The translations under genes were made by a program, and so were the position numbers. A stretch of DNA of 64,000 bases from Saccharomycopsis crataegensis. Taxonomy: Eukaryota > Ascomycota > Saccharomycetes > Ascoideales > Saccharomycopsidaceae. Under the pieces are notes generated by a model. It worked only from the letters and a program-made list of their open reading frames with translations, was not told the origin of the DNA and made no database searches. The stretch covers positions 930,001 through 994,000 of the forward strand of contig NW_027043819.1 of NCBI RefSeq assembly GCF_037102585.1. The letters are read 5' to 3'. Shown here in pieces: positions 20,649 through 30,483 of this stretch. Each line of letters opens with the position of its first letter. Position 1 is the stretch's first letter.

Positions 20649-22070
20649 ATGACTTCAATAAAGGGCACCATGCCTCCTTTCGCGATCCATGGGCAAATCG
20701 CCAATCTAAAAGATGTGTATCTTCTACCCAGATGCGTGAATTGTAATGCAATAATCCACAATGGTGACTCCAAAGCTCAAGCTATTCGTGAGTCTCAGCT
20801 AGTGTGTCAGTTCATTGCCAATGCCGAGGCGATCATTAGGGATAACATGAATGATGATTTACACATGGATGCGTTTGATGGTAGGACCAAGCAGCGGATG
20901 TTTTTAAATTACGTCTCCCAGAATTTTGTAGGGTTTCATGATTCATCATCGAATGAGAAGGGAGATGAAGAGTGGGCGGATTTCAAAGTACCAATCACCA
21001 AGATCAACTCATCGCTACAATTGTATTTCCGGTGCCCGAATTATGAACAATGTCTTTCAAATCATTTCGTTTGGGATTTTTCGTTAAAACTTGCGATCCG
21101 GGACTCTTTAACATTCTTAGAAACTATTTTAATCGTTCCCTCACGAGTATTAGATCAACAGATCACTAGACTACGAAACGATCAATTTGATCCCTCACCC
21201 CAGTTTCAAATGGAGAAATTCTTCGCCCCTTGGATATTGAACAAAACGTTGTATTTATGGCAGATATTGGGGATCATTGAAGGTAAGGATAATAGCTTTT
21301 ATTTCCATCTTATGGAGGGTTCAGAAAAAGTGGTGAAAAAGATCGAGGCAAGTGAATTCCCATTTGTGGCAAGGGTTTTGGTGTATGGAACGGACCCTGC
21401 CATTTACCATGGTTACGAATGTGAAAATTTTGCTGGGTTGCGTCCCCAGCCGACCACTGAGAATGATGGAACTAAACCCCTTACAATAGGATGGAATGGA
21501 AATGACCGGTATGAATTCGATGATGATGTCAGATGGCAAAATGTTAAAAAGATACGGGATATTGGCGCAGAAGAATCGGAGCAAGAAGATATCGATGAGG
21601 AATCATCGTCTAATGAGAGGCCTGCTCTGCGAAATCAAAAACTCACTTCAAGGATATCGAGACCCAGTAGTAGGAGTCCCAAGATTTCTAGAGAACGACG
21701 GGGAGAAAGAAGCCTGGGTAGGCGGCTGACATTCAAGCCACGACAACTCGAAAACCTTCGAGATGTATCAAAACGGAAAAAATCCAGAAAACTACCAAGT
21801 TCAGATAATGCTCCTTTCGCACTTGAGGATGTGATGTCTGTAGCGGCGTTGAACAATGCTAGAACTTTCTCGCGTGATATTCAGATGACGTTGTTTACGT
21901 GGCTATATGACCATCTTGATAACCCATACCCGTTAGATTTGGAGTTGTATCAGTTACAGCAGCTCACGGGGCTTGATAAAAGGAGGCTCCTGTCGTGGTT
22001 CCACTACCATCAAAAGAGAAGCTTTGAGAAGTTGTGGAAAATTAGAGAAAGCAAAATGGGAAGTGAGTGA
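20649..22070 (+). CDS. Family member C: Cys-cluster/homeodomain protein
   Basis: 473 residues from the ATG at 20649. The frame is open further upstream but lacks an earlier ATG and family similarity, so this start matches the paralogues. Motifs: PPFAIHG (9-15), YLLPRCVNC (C29, C32), FRCPNYEQC, KFFAPW, FYFHL, a linker with GWNG, then a basic Arg/Ser patch. The C-terminal TALE-like homeodomain (about 408-465) shows WLYDHLDNPYP, LTGL and LSWFHYHQKR. The recognition Asn is replaced by Tyr and Arg53 by Gln. The tail lacks the VPRMK block shared by A, B and D, so C is the most diverged at its end. It lies in tandem with D, 388 bp apart. Function unknown; DNA binding inferred. Confidence 0.85.
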   Translation: MTSIKGTMPPFAIHGQIANLKDVYLLPRCVNCNAIIHNGDSKAQAIRESQLVCQFIANAEAIIRDNMNDDLHMDAFDGRTKQRMFLNYVSQNFVGFHDSSSNEKGDEEWADFKVPITKINSSLQLYFRCPNYEQCLSNHFVWDFSLKLAIRDSLTFLETILIVPSRVLDQQITRLRNDQFDPSPQFQMEKFFAPWILNKTLYLWQILGIIEGKDNSFYFHLMEGSEKVVKKIEASEFPFVARVLVYGTDPAIYHGYECENFAGLRPQPTTENDGTKPLTIGWNGNDRYEFDDDVRWQNVKKIRDIGAEESEQEDIDEESSSNERPALRNQKLTSRISRPSSRSPKISRERRGERSLGRRLTFKPRQLENLRDVSKRKKSRKLPSSDNAPFALEDVMSVAALNNARTFSRDIQMTLFTWLYDHLDNPYPLDLELYQLQQLTGLDKRRLLSWFHYHQKRSFEKLWKIRESKMGSE

Positions 22071-22458
22071 ATGTACTACTGAAAAAGTATTTCTGAGTGG
22101 TAGGGAAAATGACATATATTATACAATAATAGCTAATATAAGTGCTGATAGAATAACGATAGAAATTGAAAAGTTTGTGTAAATATACACAGAGCCATCC
22201 CGTCACCCCCAAAACGGAAGAAAATTCAACCAAAAAAAAAAAAAAACACTTTTCGTGTCGCGATTCAACGGCATCAACTGGGACTCATATTAGTTAGTTG
22301 TTTACCAAATCACTCAATCACTATTTGTAATATATTTGTTTCAGTTACTATTCTAATGCCAATTGCCTTTTAATCAAAAAAGTTTGCGTTTAATTTTTCC
22401 TCTAATGAGAAATCAAAAAACATAGCCAAAAATATAAAAATAACAACATATAAAAAGT
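22071..22458. other. Intergenic C-D
   Basis: 388 bp, AT-rich with a poly-A run near 22232. It holds the promoter of D. The GGGTG/CACCC palindrome found upstream of B and C is not seen here. Confidence 0.6.
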
Positions 22459-24003
22459 ATGCCTGTCACCAGAAAACAAAAAGAGCGATTCCAAAGCCAA
22501 TATCCACATTTACCTCCAGTGAGGGATCGAATGCCTCCATTTGCGATCCATGGAGAAATAACCGGTCTTACCAATGTTTTTTTGCTTCCCAAGTGTACCC
22601 AATGTCACTCAACGATTCTCATCAATGGGTTTCCCGCACCATCGATAGGGGAAAAGGCGTTGGTGGAGAATTTTTTCAATAATCGATATCAACACGAATA
22701 TGACGATGAGCTTGATTTGCAAGAGAAACACAAGGAGTTTTGTCGATACGTCAATGATAATTTCATCCAGCCGACGGAGATCACCTATCCTAGTGTGGTG
22801 GTGGATCATTCTTTACAAGTGGGGTTTGAATGTCCGTTGAACGGGTCCCAAATATGTGATTCGAATCATTTTGCCTGGGATTTGTGCTTTGAATTGACGG
22901 CTGTCAACTCATTGACCGGGGAGGCCAAAGATTACACTATCTCGTCAAAAGCATTCGATAAGGAATTTGCGAAATTGAACCCAGAAAAGTTTTTTTTGGC
23001 CAAATTCTTTGCCCCTTGGGTACTGAATAAATCAACGTATTTTATGGAATTGTTGTACCGGCAGCAGTTGAAGCGACACCAGTTTGAGTTTTTCTTTTAT
23101 TTTAGCAGGAAGAGACGTTCATTAGATGAGAATGGGGTTCCGACAAGACCCATTAAAGCGGTGGAAAATGGTCCATGTCCATTCATTCCTAAAATGACAA
23201 TGAGTCGTGGGGGAGGAAGAGATCGATATTTAATGAGTCATGCCTTGGGGTTGATGCAAGCAGATAATCGAATAAATTGGTCGGGAAATGCCGATGGTGG
23301 AGGGTATACTCAACCGCTTTCACTTGGTTGGTATGATGATTTTCATCAAGAAGCACCAGAAGAGCAGGGACATATGAAACAACAGAATTGGTGGAACGAA
23401 GATGAAGAAGCAGAAGGAGTAGATAATGAAGTGAGGGATAAAGGTAATTTAAGTAATGTTGTAAAGGAGAAGAAGGAGAATGATGATGACGATGATGATG
23501 AAGAAGAAGAAGAAGAAGAAGAAGATGATGATGATGATGGTGATGATGAAGATGAAGAAGAAGATAATAAAGATGATGGAGAAGATGAAGTAGAAGATGA
23601 CGACGAGGATGATGATAAAAGCTTGGATAATGTGAGGCGTTCTGAAATTGATAAGTCTTCAAGGGATTATGAATCTGATGATTCTTCAAGCTCTGATTCC
23701 TCAAATCATTCTGGCTCATCGTTTTCGAATCTCGATAGTGATTCTGAGTTTGAAAGGAAGTATGGATTTCCGTTGACCAATTTTCTACCAGAACATTCCG
23801 CCAAACATCCGACGGCGGTGCATCTTGTTCTCTTGAAATGGCTATACCTTCATCTCGATCACCCGTTTCCTAATCGCTTTGAACTTTCCAATTTGAAAGA
23901 CATCACGGGGTTGTCCACTGATCAAGTGTATAGATATTTCAAAAGACATAGAAAGAGAACAGTACCGAGGATGAAAGCGTTGAAAAGGAAATTGGGATTG
24001 TAG
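22459..24003 (+). CDS. Family member D: Cys-cluster/homeodomain protein with acidic run
   Basis: 514 residues. PPFAIHG (26-32), FLLPKCTQC (C46, C49) and ILING are followed by FECPLNGSQIC, KFFAPW, FFFYF and GPCPFIP. The extra 24 N-terminal residues relative to the paralogues are basic and polar; an internal Met25 could be an alternative start. The linker holds a GWYD motif and about 50 nearly uninterrupted Asp/Glu residues, coded by GAT/GAA triplet repeats near 23480-23630, then a Ser-rich run. The C-terminal homeodomain-like part (about 455-514) reads WLYLHLDHPFP, ITGL, VYRYFKRHRKR and VPRMK. Helix 3 has Tyr in place of Trp48 and Arg in place of Asn51. The protein ends 8-10 residues after the domain, like B. 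Confidence 0.85.
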   Translation: MPVTRKQKERFQSQYPHLPPVRDRMPPFAIHGEITGLTNVFLLPKCTQCHSTILINGFPAPSIGEKALVENFFNNRYQHEYDDELDLQEKHKEFCRYVNDNFIQPTEITYPSVVVDHSLQVGFECPLNGSQICDSNHFAWDLCFELTAVNSLTGEAKDYTISSKAFDKEFAKLNPEKFFLAKFFAPWVLNKSTYFMELLYRQQLKRHQFEFFFYFSRKRRSLDENGVPTRPIKAVENGPCPFIPKMTMSRGGGRDRYLMSHALGLMQADNRINWSGNADGGGYTQPLSLGWYDDFHQEAPEEQGHMKQQNWWNEDEEAEGVDNEVRDKGNLSNVVKEKKENDDDDDDEEEEEEEEDDDDDGDDEDEEEDNKDDGEDEVEDDDEDDDKSLDNVRRSEIDKSSRDYESDDSSSSDSSNHSGSSFSNLDSDSEFERKYGFPLTNFLPEHSAKHPTAVHLVLLKWLYLHLDHPFPNRFELSNLKDITGLSTDQVYRYFKRHRKRTVPRMKALKRKLGL

Positions 24004-24666
24004 GTACAAATGCTCTTTTTTTTCCCCCTTATCCCCCACTATTATAACTTCATTCGCGGCTTTTAGGACATGGTAATATAGATACAGGAAATCTGAATGC
24101 AAATACAGAGAAACAGAGGGAAAATGGCCATAACTGGGAGGGTTGTCGAGGTTATTAGCCAGTGTCACATGGCAAAGCACGTGTTTATAATATCACGTGA
24201 ATATTCACGCGACCACGTGAAGCCACCAACCAGCTCGGGGTTTCTTATCAAAGATAAGGCATAAGAGATAATATATGATAATAGAACGCTATATATATAT
24301 ATATATATATATCGGTATAATAAACCGTATATACTGTCCAGATATGCCACCGTAGAACACCTGTTGTGTAGTCATCCCCACTCTCCCATCGCCTTAAACA
24401 TAAACAACTAGTCGGGGGGAGGCTCAGTAAACAAAAACAAAAAAGCCAAAAAAACTACGCCGCGTATCGTTCTCTTCGCCCCCTTGCAATGGTGAAAAAA
24501 AGGAAAAAAAAACAACAACACACAAAAACTTTATCATTCCCCATCCCTTTCCCGTTTCAGCAAAATAGGGATCCCCTTTATCAATCTTTATCTCTGCTCT
24601 CTTCTGTTACTGTTGGCACATTATCTCTAATCTTCTTTTTATATTCTGTGTCCTCCTCCACCAATA
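24004..24666. other. Intergenic D-RIM9, promoter of RIM9
   Basis: It contains three CACGTG boxes (24178-24219), several GATA motifs at 24249-24285 and an (AT)n tract near 24292-24312. Poly-A and C/T-rich stretches follow up to the RIM9 ATG. Confidence 0.6.
24178..24219 (+). promoter_or_regulatory. Three CACGTG boxes
   Basis: CACGTG occurs at 24178, 24194 and 24214. The middle one lies in ATCACGTGA, the full Cbf1-type consensus. Possible regulators are Cbf1-, Pho4- or Tye7-type bHLH proteins. They probably act on RIM9, whose ATG lies about 450 bp downstream. Confidence 0.4.
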
Positions 24667-25954
24667 ATGCCAACTGCCGGCTTCCATTCTGCCCCAGTGG
24701 TTTTTCAACTAGCGTCATTCGCTATTCTTTTGGTGGCTACCATCACTGTCCCAGTCACCAGACTGTTGTCGCTTGCCAAAGTAAACGGTATAATCTTTGG
24801 AACCCTTGGTTACTGTACCGACTCTTTTACCTGCTCGAAAGCTGCCGCCACTTATGACGCTTCCCAAATAGGAGATGCCTCAGACTGGATCATGGGAACC
24901 TCTGCCAGATCTACCCTTTCAAAGTTATTGATCATCATCCCTATTGCCTGTTTCTTTGCCCTTGTCACCTTGATCTTGGCCATCATATCCCATTTCTGTT
25001 TGACTTCAGGTTTCTTGGTGGTTGAGTTGGTGGTCACCATCATAGCCTTTTTGTTGGCCGCTTTGGTGTGTATCGTTAGCTTCTTATTATTTTATCCCCA
25101 CGTCACCTACGGAAGTTGGATCTTGATTGCCTCGGCAGCTTTATCCTTAGTATCAGTGGTCTTCATAGTTATGGCCATGGCGTTTTCCAGCAGAGAAAAC
25201 GATGCTTACGACAGTGATGAAGAAGACCGTGGCGTCATGATCGATAAAGTCGACAATAATAATAACCTTTTCAGCAATTATGCGTCGATCCCTCAACCTC
25301 CTCCAGCACAGACTTTCATTGATGATGTTAAAGACGATGAAGATGATGATGAAGATGACGAAAAAAAATACGGTGCATTCAAAACCACCACAAAATCCGT
25401 CAATGATGATTCATATTTTGAAAATAAAAGTAACCGTTTTGAAAATGTTGCGCCAACCGATTTCACGGCTCGTGATAATTTCTTACCTCCAGTTCCTCCT
25501 CCTCACTCTTCGCATTCAAAAACCACCCCTTACCCATCTGGCGACGAATTCAATTTCACCCCAGTACCTCAACCCGGCTTCCATGATGATATCAGTGGTA
25601 GCGATAATCTGTACCACAGTGCCAACAATGGCCAGTCTCAACAGCAATTCCCAGGTCCTTCGAATGTCGTTCAACAACCTCCCAATTCCGTCCCATACAA
25701 CCAAAATAGAATGGTTTCTTCTCAAACCAGAATGGCCAGCTCTGTTTACCCTGATAGTATCACCGGTCAAGGCGTACAACCATCAAACAACTATTATGAA
25801 AATGATGGTTATTACAATGATGTAAATAACAATGGGCCAATTGAAGAAGATTTTGATGGGCTTGACAACAATTCCGATTTCACTAGCGTATCTCAAAGAC
25901 CTGCCAATCCTTTGTACTATCAAAATTCTCAACCAGGTGGACAGACATATCAGC

Positions 25955-25989
<35 letters not shown>

Positions 25990-26421
25990 GGTAATCAGTA
26001 TAATCAACAACAGTACCAACCAAATAATCAAAGGTACCAGCAAAACAATCAACAATTCCAACCAAATAATCAAAGGTACCAGCAAAACAGTGAACAATTC
26101 CAACCAAATAATCAGCAGAATGGGGGATCTCAGTATGGTGAATCTCAGCATGGCGGCTCACTGTACAATGGTTCCCAAGCTGGGGGATATGCTCCACAAC
26201 AACCTCAAAGACCTCCACAACAGAAAGGCCCTTCTAAATCTGATATCATTTTGAACTCCAACCCTGAATTCAGCTTAGGAAACGCTGGTCGTCCAAGGCC
26301 TAATTTCAAAAGACCTGTCGGTAGAACTAACCCAGGCGGTGGTTACAAAAGACCAGGTGTGAATGCTGGAATTGTGACCCCAGCATCATTGAGCGGCGAT
26401 AGTCCATACAATCTTAGATGA
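24667..26421 (+). CDS. RIM9: Rim9/PalI-type pH-response membrane protein
   Basis: 584 residues. The N-terminal 170 form a four-helix SUR7/PalI-like membrane domain: a first hydrophobic segment at about 10-30, a luminal loop containing FGTLGYC (PalI hallmark) and a second Cys, then three more segments near 85-165. The long cytosolic tail is acidic, then Q/N/P-rich, with a (CAA)n-encoded poly-Gln run and a 42-nt tandem repeat (about 26027-26115). Rim9 assists the Rim21/PalH sensor in ambient-pH signalling at the plasma membrane. The tail is much longer than in S. cerevisiae Rim9 and more like filamentous-fungal PalI. Residue 33 is coded by CTG where serine fits the family. Confidence 0.85.
26027..26115 (+). 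repeat. 42-nt tandem repeat inside RIM9
   Basis: About two copies of a 42-nt unit encode alternating FQPNNQ and RYQQN blocks. They follow a (CAA)n run at about 25952-25990. Confidence 0.75.
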
Positions 26422-27151
26422 TTGATTTTGGTGGTATTTTTTTCCTCCTCTTTTTATTTATGTGTGTCGTATTGGCTTGTTTTTTTTTTATTTGTTAGTT
26501 AGAAAAATTTGGTTCATTGATTGCTTTATCTTATTTTATTTTTCCGGTCTATATATTTTATTTTCTCATTTCTCGTCGTCAAACTTCTTTCTCTCTCAAT
26601 TTTATGGGATTTGGCTTATTATTCCGTTTAAATATATTATCTTCAATTTCTTATCTTTTTTTTTTCCTACTATTTTTTTTATTTATTTATTTATTTATTT
26701 TTTCATGCTTCTTCAGCTAGTATTAGTTAGAATTGTCAAAGACCTTTAGATTGTTTAAATAGATTTGTGTCAAACTGGCTACATGCCTTATTACTGTGTT
26801 CCTTCTTTTTCTTTGTAAGTTTCTTAAATCTGTCGTAAATGACAACCATTTATAATATTCAAGAATTGACTGATCATTCTGAGGGGATTCTTTGTGATGT
26901 GAGATATGAAAGAATCTTGGATGTAAAAGATGGTCCATCCATATACTGAAAAATGACTTGTGAAGAGAATGAAAAATAATAATAATAATAATAATAGTAA
27001 TAATGATAATAAGCAAAACCGGGATGAAAACTACTTAAAAATAACTGAGAAAAACATAATAATAATAATAATGATAATAATAATAATGAAAAAAAAAAAA
27101 AAAAATATTAAAACAGACAATGTATATATTTGGGGAGAACAAAAATTTCCA
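26422..27151. other. Intergenic between convergent RIM9 and PFF1
   Basis: T-rich then A-rich 3' flanks with (TTTA)n near 26680 and AAT/ATA triplet tracts near 26975-27090. No gene is supported. Confidence 0.7.
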
Positions 27152-30100
27152 TTATAATTCAATGTACTTTTTAATCTTCACCAATCCTGGCAACGCTTTG
27201 GTGTAAATGATGTATTCTGGGCTATATTGCATCAACTCATCGAATGCTGGCAACACCCGGACCAATTCATCACCCACTTTTACTTGGGTATCGTATTCCC
27301 CCCAATAACATTCTACCGTCACCCCCAATTTGCTCAAGCTTGGATCATCATTATCATTATCGTTCAATCCATCTTGATTGTCATCATCCTCTTCCTCATC
27401 GTCAAACCACCTTGGGATCCATTGGAGTCCAATATGGTAGTATTCTTGATCCCAATCGTATTTATGGAGTTGGATTTGATCAATCCCTTTGAACCATTTG
27501 AAATATTCATTACCTTGCTTATCCTTCAGGTAACCGGTTGGCAATGCATTAAAGGAAACCTCTTCAGAATTTGCCATCGAGGATGAAGCATTAACCCCGA
27601 CATTTTTGTGTTCATCATCATGATAGATAGTCAATAGACGTAATGGCGATTTACCATATTTGAAAGACGAGTATTTTGTGGTGTTAAATCCTAATACACA
27701 ATGTCTATTATCCTTCACATTGATATAAAAATCCGCTTCGTATGGTTCATACGGCGATTTATTTCCAGTATTGTCAGTATTAGTGTTCTTGATCACGGTG
27801 TAACTCAACATATCTTCGAATTGGGTTTTTCCGGTGGCATTGTTGATCAAATTTGGATCAGCCCCAACGTATGAACAAATCTCTTGACCAGCTCTATATG
27901 ATGGCACACAAGTGATGGCTGGAGTATCATCGGTGTTTTTCAAACTTGGAAGATCTTGCAAATAACTTTTGATATACGAGGCACTACCAGCAACATTCAC
28001 CACCGGCAATGAACCATTATCTAAATCAATATTTTGATAAAACGAAACTTTCAATGGATTATTAAAACTGAATGGGAAAATCGTCGTAGCAACAATCGAC
28101 CCAAAAATAATGATGGCAAGTAATGCAAATCGTATCACGTAGTTCAATTTATGAACAAATGGTAAAAGAGGAATACCAAGGCCAATGGCAACGTATTTCA
28201 AAAATAAGAATACTTGGTCTATGGATTTAGTTCCATCGTGAGAATTCTGATAAGTGGCTTGTAACAATTCATGGCCATTGAAATAAACAAAATAGACACT
28301 AATTGGCACCAAAAGGAAAAATTGGATCGACCAATCATAATTCAAAGAGTCAATAAATTTTTGCTTGAGTTTTTTAGAAAGAGCAGCAGCGTGTTGAGGA
28401 ATTTCAGATCTGCTGATTAATGGCGAGGATTCGGTAGCTTCTTCTGCTTCCTCTTCAATATCTATTTCATCAACATTATCTTCTTCTTCATAATCAACAT
28501 TTTCTTCATGAGCTTGTTCGTCTTCATGATATTGTTCAACAGGATCATAAACAACAATCACAGGGCTTTCTGGTCTACTCTTAACTGAAAGACTAAGCAA
28601 TCCAAATATGCTATTGATACCGAACAAAACATACAATAACGTGAAAATCCATTCCCCAGTATTGACACTTGGAGGAGCCGCTCTAACTGTTGCGACGATC
28701 GTCCACCACCAAAAAAATAAGGTTAACTCTAAGAGTACCATCAATTTTTGGTCATGGATTTTCCAAACGTTGTTGAAAAAATTTAAAATGATGTAGTTGA
28801 TCAACACAAATGTCGAGGTCATAATGATCAACACAATATTGTAATTAAGCGACAAAATTAAGGGGTTTTTGCGTTGAATTAAATCGCTTATCCAGAAAGT
28901 GAACATACAAGAAATTTCCATACTGATAGGCAATCTTAAAATTGCAGAGAGCTTGGAATCGGTAATTCTCCAGGTGCCTCTTCCTAAAACCACAATCATT
29001 AGGACAATAATAATAACCGGGATAATTGCCAACAAAATAATGTTCAAAGTGTACAAGGTATTAATTGACAAAATGACAAACCATTTGCCGAAAATATCGA
29101 AATAAACCGCGGCACTCTCATCATTCTCAATGATTTCCTCATTGGCAAGCGCCTCAAGTACCCCTAGAGTACTGCTCAACATATGGTATAAAGATCCTTT
29201 GGAAGTGGTGGAAATCGAGTCTCTATACGTATGATACAAGGATCTTGGTTTGTAGAATGCAATATCCATACCTTTCAAACCATTTTGAAGATATACCTTG
29301 TAATCAGTTTCACTGCCCACCACCCGGTTACTGAATCCTTCTTGGAATATCGATGAGGCAAATGGCGATGGGACATGCTTGTAATATTTCGCAATACCGT
29401 AGTCTGAGGCTCTAAACAAAATAGCTCTTCCACCGGCACCAGTACCTTCCAAATTTATGAAATATTCCACGGACTGTGACCAAGGATGATGGAAGAACAC
29501 CGTTGCTCCAAGTAATCCGAATTCCTCGTCATTGTTAAAATTGAAGACAATATCTCTTTTTGGCTGGATAGTATTGGTAGTGACGTAATCCAAAACACCC
29601 AACATTGAAGCAATTCCCATACCATCATCAGTGGTACCATAACTGGTCCCTACACTATCATAGTGTGCCGACACTAACACCCCTGACAATGTTGGGTCTG
29701 ACCCTTTAATTTTCACGAGAATGTTGCCAGATTCAAAATAGATAATTCTCGAATCAACAGAGCTGTCATTGAACACGTCTCTTTGTTTGAAAAGTGAACT
29801 ATTGCCCTTATCTGATGCCACTTCGACTAACGTTGGGTCTCTAGCCGCATAATAGTTCACTCGGTCATAAATATAATCAAACACTTCGTCGTTGGCATGA
29901 GAGGTGAAAGGATGGGGCTTCTCAGATATTTTCTGTAAATCGTACCAACTGCTGGTCAAATGGAAAGGTTCGGGGACTGGGACTTGAAGGGCGGAGTATT
30001 CGGCGTAGCCATCGATGATGAACACAACAATGTAGGTGATAATCGCCACTAAAGTTAGCGATGTTTTCCTGAACTTGAAAATCTCGCTAAAGAAGCCAGA

Positions 30101-30190
30101 TAGCTGGCTCAATCTTTTATTGACCATGGTGTTGTTGTTGTTTTTTTGAGAGACACACAGAGCCAGAAACTGAGAATTGCAATAGTTCAT
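27152..30190 (-). CDS. PFF1: Pff1-type vacuolar membrane M28 metalloprotease
   Basis: 1012 residues from the ATG at 30190. An internal ATG at 30127 (residue 22, MVNKRLSQ) starts nearer the conserved FRKTSLTL block and may be the true start (991 residues). TM1 follows at about residues 43-62. The luminal M28 domain shows SAHYDSVGTS (zinc His and Asp), TTDDGMG (bridging Asp), FNNDEEFGLLG (catalytic Glu pair), NLEGTGAGGRA and YHTYRDS (zinc His). About eight further membrane segments follow, interrupted by an acidic cytosolic loop near residues 560-610. The C-terminal luminal domain holds an acidic DDEEEDDD run. The orientation is divergent from AIF1, with the foldback element between them. Confidence 0.92.
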   Translation of the reverse strand: MNYCNSQFLALCVSQKNNNNTMVNKRLSQLSGFFSEIFKFRKTSLTLVAIITYIVVFIIDGYAEYSALQVPVPEPFHLTSSWYDLQKISEKPHPFTSHANDEVFDYIYDRVNYYAARDPTLVEVASDKGNSSLFKQRDVFNDSSVDSRIIYFESGNILVKIKGSDPTLSGVLVSAHYDSVGTSYGTTDDGMGIASMLGVLDYVTTNTIQPKRDIVFNFNNDEEFGLLGATVFFHHPWSQSVEYFINLEGTGAGGRAILFRASDYGIAKYYKHVPSPFASSIFQEGFSNRVVGSETDYKVYLQNGLKGMDIAFYKPRSLYHTYRDSISTTSKGSLYHMLSSTLGVLEALANEEIIENDESAAVYFDIFGKWFVILSINTLYTLNIILLAIIPVIIIVLMIVVLGRGTWRITDSKLSAILRLPISMEISCMFTFWISDLIQRKNPLILSLNYNIVLIIMTSTFVLINYIILNFFNNVWKIHDQKLMVLLELTLFFWWWTIVATVRAAPPSVNTGEWIFTLLYVLFGINSIFGLLSLSVKSRPESPVIVVYDPVEQYHEDEQAHEENVDYEEEDNVDEIDIEEEAEEATESSPLISRSEIPQHAAALSKKLKQKFIDSLNYDWSIQFFLLVPISVYFVYFNGHELLQATYQNSHDGTKSIDQVFLFLKYVAIGLGIPLLPFVHKLNYVIRFALLAIIIFGSIVATTIFPFSFNNPLKVSFYQNIDLDNGSLPVVNVAGSASYIKSYLQDLPSLKNTDDTPAITCVPSYRAGQEICSYVGADPNLINNATGKTQFEDMLSYTVIKNTNTDNTGNKSPYEPYEADFYINVKDNRHCVLGFNTTKYSSFKYGKSPLRLLTIYHDDEHKNVGVNASSSMANSEEVSFNALPTGYLKDKQGNEYFKWFKGIDQIQLHKYDWDQEYYHIGLQWIPRWFDDEEEDDDNQDGLNDNDNDDPSLSKLGVTVECYWGEYDTQVKVGDELVRVLPAFDELMQYSPEYIIYTKALPGLVKIKKYIEL

Positions 30191-30360
30191 CGACGGTTGG
30201 TGGTGCTAATTAGACGCCGATTTCAGGTTGGTTTTGGTGATATCTGCACGTGATCATGGATGAAATTATTAACAATTCTGAGATGAGACAGCCGTCCATG
30301 GAGGAGCACTAATAAGATTAATATCGGCCAGGTTAATATCAAGTCAAGTTTGTTATCTCC

Positions 30361-30361
<1 letters not shown>

Positions 30362-30394
<33 letters not shown>
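30362..30394 (+). repeat. (GT)n microsatellite
   Basis: About 16 GT units, 90 bp from the left end of the foldback element. Confidence 0.95.
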
Positions 30395-30395
<1 letters not shown>

Positions 30396-30483
30396 CCAAG
30401 GCTGTTGTTATATGCCAAAGGTGCCATCATTGAGGTAAAACCCTCCACCCACTACCACCCCCCTGCAATTGATTCTGGGGTTA

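Noticed and set aside
24178-24320. Point centromere (CDEI-like ATCACGTGA followed by AT-rich DNA)
   Set aside because: The following 80 bp are not sufficiently AT-rich and no CDEIII-like TTCCGAA block is found at the right distance.
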